64,000 bases of DNA from Bacteroidota bacterium (GTDB lineage: Bacteria; Bacteroidota; Bacteroidia; Chitinophagales; BACL12), in assembly GCA_016706255.1 (NCBI GenBank), contig JADJJZ010000029.1, forward strand, positions 496,001-560,000, written 5' to 3'. The notes beneath the pieces are model-generated. The model did not search any database and had not been told where the DNA came from. It saw only the letters and a list, made by a program, of their open reading frames with translations. Within the stretch, counting starts at the first letter, position 1. Every line of letters begins with the position of its first letter. A program made the position numbers and the translations under genes. Shown here piece by piece: positions 45,896 to 53,218 of this stretch.

Positions 45896-46672
45896 ATGCA
45901 GCACGGAATCGCTTTTCAAAGCCTTATACCCATTCGTTCTAAGCCCGATCATGCGGCGGAACAAACAACTCAACTTTTGTTTGGAGAGATGTATCATGTG
46001 TATGAGCAAAAGGGCAGCTGGATGCGTATAAAAAATATATACGACGGTTATGAAGGGTGGATGCATGAAAAACAACACTATCATTTAAGTGCAGTTGAAG
46101 CAGAAAAAATGTCGAAATCGCCAAAATCAGTAGCGGCAGAATTAGTTCAAACTGTAACCAATAATGATAAAAGTTTTCCAATTGTAATGGGAAGTACCTT
46201 ATACGATTTTGATGGAATGAATTTCCGAATTGGAAAAGAAAAATTTGTTTACAGCGGTCAGGCTACAAATGAAAATACCGGATTACTCAATACTGAACAT
46301 ATTCGAAAATTTGCGCTCAAATATTTACATGCACCTTATCAGTGGGGCGGCAGAAGTCCCTTCGGAATTGATTGTTCAGGTTTAACACAAATTGTATTTA
46401 AATTATATGGAGTTGATTTGCCTCGCGACGCTTATCAGCAGGCAGAGTATGGCAAAACATTAAATTTTATTAATGAAGCAAGAGAAGGTGACCTTGCATT
46501 TTTTGATAATGAAGAAGAAAAAATTACGCATACCGGAATTATTTTAAGTAATGACCAGATTATTCATGCCTCAGGTGAAGTAAGGCTGGATATGCTTGAC
46601 CATTATGGTATTTATAATAAGCCGCTTAAAAAATATACGCATAAATTACGCATTATTAAACGTGTAATATGA
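45896..46672 (+). CDS. C40 family (NlpC/P60) peptidoglycan peptidase
   Basis: The 258-residue protein has an N-terminal SH3-like part (residues about 1-65, with IPIRSKPDHAAEQTTQLLFGEMYHVYEQKGSWMRIK), a middle segment, and a C-terminal NlpC/P60 domain. The catalytic Cys is in GIDCSGLTQIVF, His in THTGIIL, and the third residue in IIHASG. The typical YQWGGRSPFG substrate region precedes it. It should cleave gamma-D-Glu-diamino acid bonds in peptidoglycan peptides. There is no signal peptide, so it may act on recycled muropeptides inside the cell. It overlaps the next gene by four bases (ATGA). Confidence 0.88.
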   Translation: MQHGIAFQSLIPIRSKPDHAAEQTTQLLFGEMYHVYEQKGSWMRIKNIYDGYEGWMHEKQHYHLSAVEAEKMSKSPKSVAAELVQTVTNNDKSFPIVMGSTLYDFDGMNFRIGKEKFVYSGQATNENTGLLNTEHIRKFALKYLHAPYQWGGRSPFGIDCSGLTQIVFKLYGVDLPRDAYQQAEYGKTLNFINEAREGDLAFFDNEEEKITHTGIILSNDQIIHASGEVRLDMLDHYGIYNKPLKKYTHKLRIIKRVI

Positions 46673-47823
46673 TTATCCCTTCTGCTGCAGATATAAAGGT
46701 TTTAGATAGCACAACTATACAGAATCAACATATTGAAGCAGCAGATTTAATGGAACGTGCAGCAAAAACAGTCTCCAATTATCTTATTCAGTTTAATCCA
46801 CATTTTAGGTCCTATGCAGTTTTTTGTGGGACAGGAAATAATGGCGGAGATGGCCTTTGTATTTCAAGACATTTATTACAACATGGATATCAGGTGCAGG
46901 TATTTATTTGTAATTTAATTGAAACTTCAGGTAAATCATTTCTAATAAACTACAACCGTTTAAAAAGTCAATTTCCTGAAAGTTTAAATCTGGTTACAGA
47001 TAAACAATTATTACCGGAAACTGAGTGTGATTGTATTATTGATGCGCTGCTTGGAACAGGATTAAATAAACCTGTCAGCGGATTATATGCTGATATTATA
47101 AATTATATAAATGTTCAGGATGCCATAATTTTATCGGTGGATATCCCTTCGGGACTTGCTGCAGATAATTATGTTGAAGGACCTATTGTTAAAGCAGATA
47201 TTACTATTTCATTTGAATTTCCCAAGCTGTCGTTTTTATTTCCTGAAAACAAACAATATGTTGGCGAATGGATGGTTTTTCCGATTGATTTAGTTGATTA
47301 TTCAGAAATAGAATTGAACACGAAAAACCATTTTATCACAGAAAAAGAAATACATGCCATATTACATCCTCGCCCACAATTTGGACATAAAGGCACCTTT
47401 GGCCATGCATTAATAATCGGTGGAAGTGAAGGAATGGAGGGCGCTGCAGCATTAAGTGGCCTTGCGTGTTTGCGAGCAGGAGCCGGACTCACCACTATTA
47501 CAGGAGCAGAAAAAATAATTGATTTTCCCGAGTTAATGCAAATTAGTTTTGAAGATGTTACAGCATTCCTGCAATCGAAAAAAATAAATGCAATTGGAAT
47601 TGGGCCGGGATTAGGGAAAAGTGAAAAGGCTAAACAACTATTACAGGAAATTTTGAAAACTGCTAAAACACCTGTAGTTATTGATGCTGATGCATTAAAT
47701 ATTATAGCTGAAGATAATAATTTGTTAAAATTAATTCCTGCAAACAGCATCCTCACACCCCATCCAAAAGAATTTGAACGCTTGTTTGGAAAATTTATTC
47801 ATTGGGATGAATTGCGGAATTAA
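46669..47823 (+). CDS. nnr: NAD(P)H-hydrate epimerase plus start of ADP-dependent dehydratase domain (frameshifted nnr, 5' part)
   Basis: This 384-residue frame holds a full YjeF-N epimerase domain (residues 1-215, with FCGTGNNGGDGLCISRHL and GTGLNKPVSG) and then most of the ribokinase-like dehydratase domain (GHALIIGGSEGMEGAAALSG, IGPGLGKSEKAKQ, ILTPHPKEFERLFG). It stops after WDELRN, in the middle of the dehydratase domain. The remainder lies in the next frame from 47823. One extra base near 47815-47818 would read WDELRELMRNKSQEH and restore one protein of about 490 residues. As it stands the metabolite-repair enzyme is split: epimerase function could remain, dehydratase likely lost unless the sequence is an assembly error. 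Confidence 0.85.
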   Translation: MIIPSAADIKVLDSTTIQNQHIEAADLMERAAKTVSNYLIQFNPHFRSYAVFCGTGNNGGDGLCISRHLLQHGYQVQVFICNLIETSGKSFLINYNRLKSQFPESLNLVTDKQLLPETECDCIIDALLGTGLNKPVSGLYADIINYINVQDAIILSVDIPSGLAADNYVEGPIVKADITISFEFPKLSFLFPENKQYVGEWMVFPIDLVDYSEIELNTKNHFITEKEIHAILHPRPQFGHKGTFGHALIIGGSEGMEGAAALSGLACLRAGAGLTTITGAEKIIDFPELMQISFEDVTAFLQSKKINAIGIGPGLGKSEKAKQLLQEILKTAKTPVVIDADALNIIAEDNNLLKLIPANSILTPHPKEFERLFGKFIHWDELRN

Positions 47824-48140
47824 TGCGTAATAAATCGCAAGAACATAAAATTTTTATTATTTACAAGAGAGCCTATACAATAATTGCTACACCGGATGGC
47901 AAATTGTATTTTAATTCAACCGGTAATGCAGGAATGGCAACCGGAGGCAGCGGTGATGTGCTTACAGGGATAATTACAGCTTTATGTGCACAGGAATATG
48001 CGCCATTGGATGCCTGTTTAGCCGGTGTTTATTTACACGGACTGGCAGGAGATATTGCAATGGATGCATCCGGAGGAACAAATTTAATTGCAACAGATAT
48101 CATACAGGCTATCCCTGAAGCGATATCAACAGTGCTTTAA
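47823..48140 (+). CDS. nnr: ADP-dependent NAD(P)H-hydrate dehydratase C-terminal part (frameshifted nnr, 3' part)
   Basis: This 105-residue frame continues the dehydratase domain: MRNKSQEHKIFIIYKRAYTI, then GNAGMATGGSGDVLTGIITALC (the ATP/ADP and catalytic Asp motif) and YLHGLAGDIAMD. Its ATG overlaps the stop of the first frame by one base (TAATG), so it could be translated by coupling, but alone it is only part of a domain. The neighbours are an NlpC/P60 peptidase upstream and a sirtuin downstream, both NAD- or wall-related but with no clear link. Confidence 0.8.
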   Translation: MRNKSQEHKIFIIYKRAYTIIATPDGKLYFNSTGNAGMATGGSGDVLTGIITALCAQEYAPLDACLAGVYLHGLAGDIAMDASGGTNLIATDIIQAIPEAISTVL

Positions 48141-48227
48141 TATTCCTGATTTATATTGAGATGGTTTAATAACATCGTTTAAATTCCACATTATTATTTT
48201 ATAAAAATATTTTAATACCTTCATCTT

Positions 48228-48908
48228 ATGCGAATAGTTGTATTAACAGGTGCAGGCATTAGTGCGGAAAGTGGAATACCTACATTTCGGGGTGCCGGCG
48301 GATTATGGGAAGGTCATCGAATAGAAGATGTGGCTTCACCGGATGGCTGGAATAGAAATGCAGCCTTAGTGTTGGAATTTTATAATTTAAGGCGACGTGC
48401 AGTTTTATCTGCCCAACCTAATAAGGCACATATCGATTTAGCAGCATTAGATGCACAACATGATGTTTTTATTATCACACAAAACATTGACGACTTGCAT
48501 GAGCGAGCCGGAAGTAAAAATATTTTGCACTTACATGGAGAAATATTAAAAGCGCGCAGCATCAGAAATCCCAATTTAATTTTACCAATTAATGGTGATA
48601 TTCATTTAGGTGACACTGCACCCGACGGCGCCCAATTGCGACCACATATCGTTTGGTTTGGTGAAGAAGTTCCAGTGCTGGAAAAAGCGATTCCATTGGT
48701 TGAATCCGCAGATGTATTAGTGATAATCGGAACCAGTATGGTGGTTTATCCTGCTGCAGGATTATTATACTATGCCGGTCCACATATTCCGGTTTATGTA
48801 ATCAACCCGGAAATTCCTGAAATAAGTGGAAATAAAAATATCAGCTATATTCAACAAAATGCAAGTGCCGGTGTTGAGGAGTTTATTCGGCAATTTAATT
48901 TAAATTAA
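48228..48908 (+). CDS. cobB: NAD-dependent deacylase (Sir2 family, class III-like, cysteine-free)
   Basis: This 226-residue protein is a sirtuin: GAGISAESGIPTFRG, TQNIDDLHERAG, the catalytic His in LHLHGEI, and a C-terminal VINPE. It has the Tyr and Arg of desuccinylase-type members in LEFYNLRRR. It contains no cysteine at all, so the four zinc ligands usual in the family are absent; the zinc module is replaced by a shorter stretch between HGEI and RPHIVWFGE. Similar zinc-free forms are known in Bacteroidota. It removes acyl groups from lysine with NAD. It starts 87 bases after nnr and is followed four bases on by a Nudix gene. Confidence 0.9.
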   Translation: MRIVVLTGAGISAESGIPTFRGAGGLWEGHRIEDVASPDGWNRNAALVLEFYNLRRRAVLSAQPNKAHIDLAALDAQHDVFIITQNIDDLHERAGSKNILHLHGEILKARSIRNPNLILPINGDIHLGDTAPDGAQLRPHIVWFGEEVPVLEKAIPLVESADVLVIIGTSMVVYPAAGLLYYAGPHIPVYVINPEIPEISGNKNISYIQQNASAGVEEFIRQFNLN

Positions 48909-48912
48909 AAGT

Positions 48913-49461
48913 ATGAGTATTATAAAACAACCCTGGCAAACGTTAAATAAAAAAATAATTTATGATAACCCATGGATACATGTTGAAGAACACAATGTAA
49001 TTAATCCGGGAGGTGTTCCTGCAATATATGGTGTGGTTCAATTTAAAAATTATGCCTTAGGTGTTGTGCCTATAGATACAGATGGAAATATTTATTTAAT
49101 TGGTCAGCATCGTTATCCTTTTAATGAATACACATGGGAAATACCTGAAGGTGGCGGAAATAAGCAACAGGACCCTTTAATAAATATTCAGCGTGAATTG
49201 CGTGAAGAGGCCGGTTTACTTGCAAACAAATGGACTTTATTGCAGGAAATTCAGGTTTCTAACTCTGTTACAGATGAAATTGGTTATATCTATCTTGCAC
49301 AGGAATTAACACCATGTGCTCCTGAACCCGATGTGGATGAAGATTTGAAAATTTTAAAAATCCCTTTTCAGGATGCGTATCAAATGTTACTGGATGGAAA
49401 AATTAAGGATTCTTTAACAGTAATTGGAATACTTAAAACAAAAATTTATTTGGGTTTATAA
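48913..49461 (+). CDS. Nudix hydrolase (ADP-ribose pyrophosphatase-like)
   Basis: This 182-residue protein has the Nudix box in EGGGNKQQDPLINIQRELREEAG, with the catalytic RELREEAG intact; the first Glu of the box is Gln here, which is not always needed. The flanks (YGVVQFKNYALGVVPID, NEYTWEIPEG) match the ADP-ribose pyrophosphatase type. It starts four bases after the sirtuin stop, a pairing that makes sense because sirtuins release acyl-ADP-ribose and nicotinamide. ADP-ribose cleavage is therefore likely. Confidence 0.85.
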   Translation: MSIIKQPWQTLNKKIIYDNPWIHVEEHNVINPGGVPAIYGVVQFKNYALGVVPIDTDGNIYLIGQHRYPFNEYTWEIPEGGGNKQQDPLINIQRELREEAGLLANKWTLLQEIQVSNSVTDEIGYIYLAQELTPCAPEPDVDEDLKILKIPFQDAYQMLLDGKIKDSLTVIGILKTKIYLGL

Positions 49462-49494
49462 ATAATTATTTAAATTTACTTAAAATTAAAACAT

Positions 49495-50046
49495 ATGGAA
49501 AACAATATTCTCGACCAGGAACAATCACAACCAACAACCATTCAATATGCGGGTTTTTGGGAACGCGTTGGCGCAAGTTTAATCGACTTTCTGATTTTTA
49601 TTCCGCTATTTGTGCTGACTTATTACAATTTGATGAATCTAAAAAACCTTGTGCTTGCTTTGGTTTTAAGTTTTGTGTGGATTATTTACAAAATTTATAT
49701 GGAAGGTACAAAAGGTGCAACTATAGGCAAACGTGTTATGAAAATTGTTGTGGTAAATGAAAATAATGAAATCATTAATATGAATCAATCCATTGCCCGT
49801 AATTCATTGTATATCATAAACACATTACTCGGTTTAATAACAACCGTTATGGTTTTTAATGCAATAGGGTTTGAAGATAATACTTCATTTATGGAAGTAA
49901 GTAAATTTCAACAAGAAAATGGTTTCACAGCAGGTGGCTATTTTGGGTTTTTAATCTTAATTTCCATTATCTGGGTTGCATTTGATAAACAAAAACAAGC
50001 TCTACACGATAAAATCGGTAAAACATATTGCGCGATTCGCTCGTAA
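49495..50046 (+). CDS. RDD family membrane protein
   Basis: The 183-residue protein has the RDD family pattern: GFWERVGASLIDFLIFIPLF at the first helix (with the R and D of the family), GTKGATIGKRVMKIVVVN, a middle hydrophobic region, and a C-terminal KQALHDKIGKTYCAI with the last Asp. Such proteins are multipass membrane proteins of mostly unknown function, sometimes tied to sodium/proton exchange. It is 33 bases after the Nudix gene and ends with a strong terminator. Confidence 0.85.
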   Translation: MENNILDQEQSQPTTIQYAGFWERVGASLIDFLIFIPLFVLTYYNLMNLKNLVLALVLSFVWIIYKIYMEGTKGATIGKRVMKIVVVNENNEIINMNQSIARNSLYIINTLLGLITTVMVFNAIGFEDNTSFMEVSKFQQENGFTAGGYFGFLILISIIWVAFDKQKQALHDKIGKTYCAIRS

Positions 50047-50070
50047 ATATTTTTTGAACCAAACTTTTGG

Positions 50071-50105
50071 GCAGGATTGTAGGGAATACAATCCTGCTTT
50101 TTTTT
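50071..50105 (+). terminator. Rho-independent terminator
   Basis: The 11-bp stem GCAGGATTGTA with TACAATCCTGC encloses the loop GGGAA and is followed by eight T's. It ends the sirtuin-Nudix-RDD transcript. Confidence 0.93.
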
Positions 50106-50152
50106 GCGCAGGATTAATCCATTTAATTCACCGAATTATTATGATACTTTAA

Positions 50153-51502
50153 TTATTCATTTACCATTATAGTCTCGGTAAATCGAATTTGATGATGGTT
50201 GGCTAATTCATCTAGCACAGGATTGTAAATATCAGGTGTAACCGGAATTACAACACCGATTTTATTAATTTCACCACTGAGTATCATTTTGGTTGCAATA
50301 GCTGCAGGCAAACCTACCGTTTTTGCCATAGCGGTATAAATTTCATCCTGCCCAATGGCGACCATATTGGAGTGTAAGGTATAGGCTTTGCCGTTTTGTG
50401 TATAATCCATCACATGTTTCATCACACACATATCTTTGTCACCTGCATCGAGCGACCATTTTTGTTCCAGTATGTATTGTAAAATTTGAGCAGGTGTATA
50501 TTGTTTAGCGGTATCTTTTTCAGAAAAAATAGGTGTTTCCTCAAAGAGTCCCAACCAAGCTAATTTATTTACGATATCAGGGTCAGTAATTTTCAGATAA
50601 TTACTTAATCCGGATTGCACATCGTTACCAATTCCCGGAATAAATGCTTTGGTAAACATACTTTTTGTAAAATGTTGCGCATTTTCCATGATATAGGAAT
50701 CATCAGTCATACCTAATTGGACAAATACATTCCATGCATCACAAAAACCGCGTTTGCGCAATGTTCCGCGAACAATGGTAGCTGTATTTTCAAGGCCGTA
50801 AATTTTTCTGTAAGCCAGTGAATCACGGTTTGGATAACCTTCAAATTGACCATAGCCGGGAATATCTAAAATATCGTATCGTTCGTACAATTTTTGGTAG
50901 GGAATATATTTATAATCATGATTTTGCAGAAATTTTGCAGTGCCTTGTCCCGCTAAAACCACATTGCGTGGGTTCCAGGTAAATTTATAATTCCAGGGAT
51001 TATTATCACTTTCCGGCGCAATCAATCCTCCTGTATATGATTCAAATCCGGTAATTTCACCGCCAGCAGCAACAACTTCATCAATCATTTTTTTCGCACT
51101 CATATGATCGATACCCGGATCCAAACCAATTTCATTCAATAAAATGATACCGGCATCTACAGCAGCCTGATGCAGGCTTTGCATTGCATCTCCAACATAA
51201 GAAGCAGAAACAAAATGTTTTTTAAATTTTACGCAGTCGGTCGCAACAACAGGATGCAAAAAAGCCGGTAATAAAGAAACTACAATATCTGATTGCTGAA
51301 TACAATTTTCCCGAATTACAGCATCTTCCGAATTAAAATAAACTACTTTACCTGCCGGGTGATTGTGTAATTTTTGTTGTGCCAGATTTACATCCAAATC
51401 GCCCAGCGTTACGGTTGCATTTAATGCTGCTGCATGATCTAATAAATAATCAATTAAAACCGTTGCCGATTTACCTGCGCCGAGTATTAGGATGTTTTTC
51501 AT
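50153..51502 (-). CDS. Saccharopine dehydrogenase family protein
   Basis: This 449-residue protein opens with a Rossmann fold (ILILGAGKSATVLIDYLL) and has VVSLLPAFLHPVVATDCVK, a segment characteristic of saccharopine dehydrogenase. The middle region has NEIGLDPGIDHMSAKKMIDEV and SYTGGLIAPESDNNPWNYKFTWNPRNVVLAGQG, both typical. It is close in length to the L-glutamate-forming (Lys9-like) enzymes. Bacteroidota do not usually degrade lysine this way, so the role may be lysine or related amino-acid metabolism. It is divergent from the cytidine deaminase gene. Confidence 0.87.
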   Translation of the reverse strand: MKNILILGAGKSATVLIDYLLDHAAALNATVTLGDLDVNLAQQKLHNHPAGKVVYFNSEDAVIRENCIQQSDIVVSLLPAFLHPVVATDCVKFKKHFVSASYVGDAMQSLHQAAVDAGIILLNEIGLDPGIDHMSAKKMIDEVVAAGGEITGFESYTGGLIAPESDNNPWNYKFTWNPRNVVLAGQGTAKFLQNHDYKYIPYQKLYERYDILDIPGYGQFEGYPNRDSLAYRKIYGLENTATIVRGTLRKRGFCDAWNVFVQLGMTDDSYIMENAQHFTKSMFTKAFIPGIGNDVQSGLSNYLKITDPDIVNKLAWLGLFEETPIFSEKDTAKQYTPAQILQYILEQKWSLDAGDKDMCVMKHVMDYTQNGKAYTLHSNMVAIGQDEIYTAMAKTVGLPAAIATKMILSGEINKIGVVIPVTPDIYNPVLDELANHHQIRFTETIMVNE

Positions 51503-51512
51503 AACTGAGCTG

Positions 51513-51520
51513 CAAAATTA
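51513..51520 (-). promoter_or_regulatory. Putative -7 promoter element for the saccharopine dehydrogenase-like gene
   Basis: The minus strand reads TAATTTTG (perfect TAnnTTTG), 10 bases ahead of the ATG at 51502. Nearby, TATTTTCG at 51522-51529 on the plus strand could serve the cytidine deaminase, so the two promoters would lie back to back in this 52-base gap. Confidence 0.45.
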
Positions 51521-51554
51521 GTATTTTCGTATCATAAACAACTCAAATTCAGGT

Positions 51555-52034
51555 ATGGAGAAAATAGTTATCAGTTGTATCCTCGAGGTGTATGAAGATA
51601 AATCTGCGCTCACGCAACAGCAACAGGATTTATTAACAGCCGCAATACAAGCATTGGAAACTGCCTATGCGCCATATTCCAATTTTAAGGTTGGCGCGGC
51701 TTTATTACTTGAAGATGATACAATAGTAACCGGCAGTAATCAGGAAAACGCAGCCTACCCGTCAGGTTTATGTGCAGAACGTGTCGCATTTTTTAATGCC
51801 GGCAGTCAGTTTCCCGGCAAACGCATCATAGCAGCAGCCGTTACTACCTCCTATCCGCTCCCACAACCGATAGCACCCTGCGGAGCATGCCGCCAGGTAA
51901 TGGCCGAATATGAATTGAAACAAAATAGTCCAATTGAGCTCATTCTCCATGCAGCCCAAAAAACCGTTTACACCATCAACAATTGTCAAAATATGCTACC
52001 GCTCTATTTTTCGGGCGAATGGCTAAAAAAATAA
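51555..52034 (+). CDS. cdd: Cytidine deaminase
   Basis: This 159-residue protein is a homotetramer-type cytidine deaminase of pyrimidine salvage. The zinc and proton-shuttle residues are in LCAERVAFF (Cys and Glu) and PCGACRQVM (two Cys). The substrate segment YAPYSNFKVGAALL is also typical. It has a slightly extended N-terminus (about 25 residues, EKIVISCILEVYED). It starts 52 bases from the saccharopine dehydrogenase start on the opposite strand. Confidence 0.93.
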   Translation: MEKIVISCILEVYEDKSALTQQQQDLLTAAIQALETAYAPYSNFKVGAALLLEDDTIVTGSNQENAAYPSGLCAERVAFFNAGSQFPGKRIIAAAVTTSYPLPQPIAPCGACRQVMAEYELKQNSPIELILHAAQKTVYTINNCQNMLPLYFSGEWLKK

Positions 52035-52048
52035 ATAATAATAACCCC

Positions 52049-52097
52049 GCTCTGCGCAGTCTCCGACTGCGCAGCAGATTCCGGGTCTTCGACCCAT
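52049..52097. repeat. Double-hairpin repeat, copy 1
   Basis: First stem CTGCGCAGT with ACTGCGCAG around the loop CTCCG; then GATTCC and a second stem GGGTC with GACCC around TTC. The same element is at 52254 and, in diverged form, at 59252. Confidence 0.88.
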
Positions 52098-52174
52098 GGT
52101 TACGTTTTCAAATATTATAAATTGGAATTGGATTAATTCATCAAACAATTTTTCATTCCGTCCAAAATTGTTTC

Positions 52175-52247
52175 ACCCCTAACGGGGTTTAACGTGGGGT
52201 GGGGGGACATTTTTTTTTCTAAAAATATGTTACCCCTAAAGGGGTAA
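52175..52247. repeat. Pair of short CCCC/GGGG hairpins
   Basis: ACCCC-TAAC-GGGGT at 52175-52188 and TTACCCC-TAAA-GGGGTAA at 52230-52247 are two related hairpins, sitting between the two copies of the double-hairpin element. Confidence 0.75.
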
Positions 52248-52253
52248 TTAAAT

Positions 52254-52302
52254 GCTCTGCGCAGTCTCCGACTGCGCAGTTGATTCCGGGTCTCCGACCC
52301 AT
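52254..52302. repeat. Double-hairpin repeat, copy 2
   Basis: Identical in both stems to copy 1: CTGCGCAGT/ACTGCGCAG around CTCCG, then GGGTC/GACCC around TCC. It differs in a few bases between and after the stems (GTTGATTCC for GCAGATTCC). Confidence 0.88.
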
Positions 52303-52351
52303 CGGAAAATTATTTTATAAAAATATGAATGAAAAAAATCAAACCAATTAA

Positions 52352-53218
52352 TTATAACCCCACCTCCAACGCCTTTTCACAAAACAGCATCTCATTTTCA
52401 AAATGATATTGCTGATAAAAATTTAACGTCCGCTCAAAATAACCATTATTTGCATTCGGTAAAATAAATGCTAATTTTTCGAGACATGCAGGGCAAATAA
52501 TCAGCGTTTTATTATCGGATTCGGGAAGTGAATTACTGCCATTTAATACACAGACATAACCAATACAATGTTGCATACCCAATGCATGTAAAATTTCATG
52601 CGTGGTGGTTTTTAGCAATCGGCTTAGAACCAATTTATCTATTGAATCATTTAATCCATAATCACCGTATCTGGCAAATGAGCTTACCCCTACCCTGTTT
52701 TGAATATCTGCTTCTCCAAAAACAAAATTCCAGTTTTCATCCGGATATAAATCTGATACGGTGATAGCCATTAATGAAATTGCATCCGCGGGAATAATTG
52801 GTTGCAATATATTTTGCAAAATATATGTTGTTTTAATTTGACCATTTCTTGTAACGCTATCCGGGATTTTTAAAATATCATATTCCTGTAATAAGATTAC
52901 ATCCAGATTAAAAACAGCATGTAAATAATCCTGCAAAGCGGTAATTAAATCGCTATTTACAGCACCTAACGGCAATAAATAAAATTTACCATTTGCAATA
53001 GCAGCAGAAATTGGAGTTTGTTGTTTAAACTCAGCTAAGGTTTGTCCTTGTTCATTGTGTTCATACAACCACGCGCCTGGTTGAGGCTGGCCAAGTTTGG
53101 GATATAAATCAGATAAATCGGAAGGTTGTTTATTTTCAGTAGTATACTGATTATTGCAACCTGTCACCAGTATGATGACAGGCAGCAATACATACATAAT
53201 TTTATTTTTCAACCACAA
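52352..53218 (-). CDS. Archaemetzincin-like zinc metalloprotease, lipoprotein form
   Basis: The 288-residue protein carries the archaemetzincin signature: HEILHALGMQHC (His207, Glu208, His211, Gly214, His217, Cys218), then IGYVC, and ICPAC (Cys242 and Cys245), matching HExxHxxGxxHC-x4-C..CxxC. The position after the second Cys where the family has Met is Leu here (CVL). Residues 9-21 form a lipoprotein signal ending VTGC, so the enzyme is probably anchored in a membrane. The TTG start at 53218 overlaps the PNGase-like gene by 17 bases and gives a lysine-rich n-region; an ATG at 53197 is the alternative. Its substrate is unknown. Confidence 0.87.
   Translation of the reverse strand: MWLKNKIMYVLLPVIILVTGCNNQYTTENKQPSDLSDLYPKLGQPQPGAWLYEHNEQGQTLAEFKQQTPISAAIANGKFYLLPLGAVNSDLITALQDYLHAVFNLDVILLQEYDILKIPDSVTRNGQIKTTYILQNILQPIIPADAISLMAITVSDLYPDENWNFVFGEADIQNRVGVSSFARYGDYGLNDSIDKLVLSRLLKTTTHEILHALGMQHCIGYVCVLNGSNSLPESDNKTLIICPACLEKLAFILPNANNGYFERTLNFYQQYHFENEMLFCEKALEVGL

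Larger units (their letters stand above)
52035..52351. other. Intergenic stretch made mostly of hairpin repeats, no gene seen
   Basis: The 317 bases hold two copies of a double-hairpin element (52049-52097 and 52254-52302) with two CCCC-TAA-GGGG hairpins between them (near 52175 and 52230). No reading frame is convincing. It lies between convergent genes. Confidence 0.75.

Noticed and set aside
47790..47830. Programmed frameshift in nnr
   Set aside because: No slippery heptamer or following stem is visible; a simple missing base explains the split better.
52049..52302. CRISPR array
   Set aside because: Only two full units, each with internal hairpins, and the spacer between them is itself filled by other hairpins; no cas genes are present.
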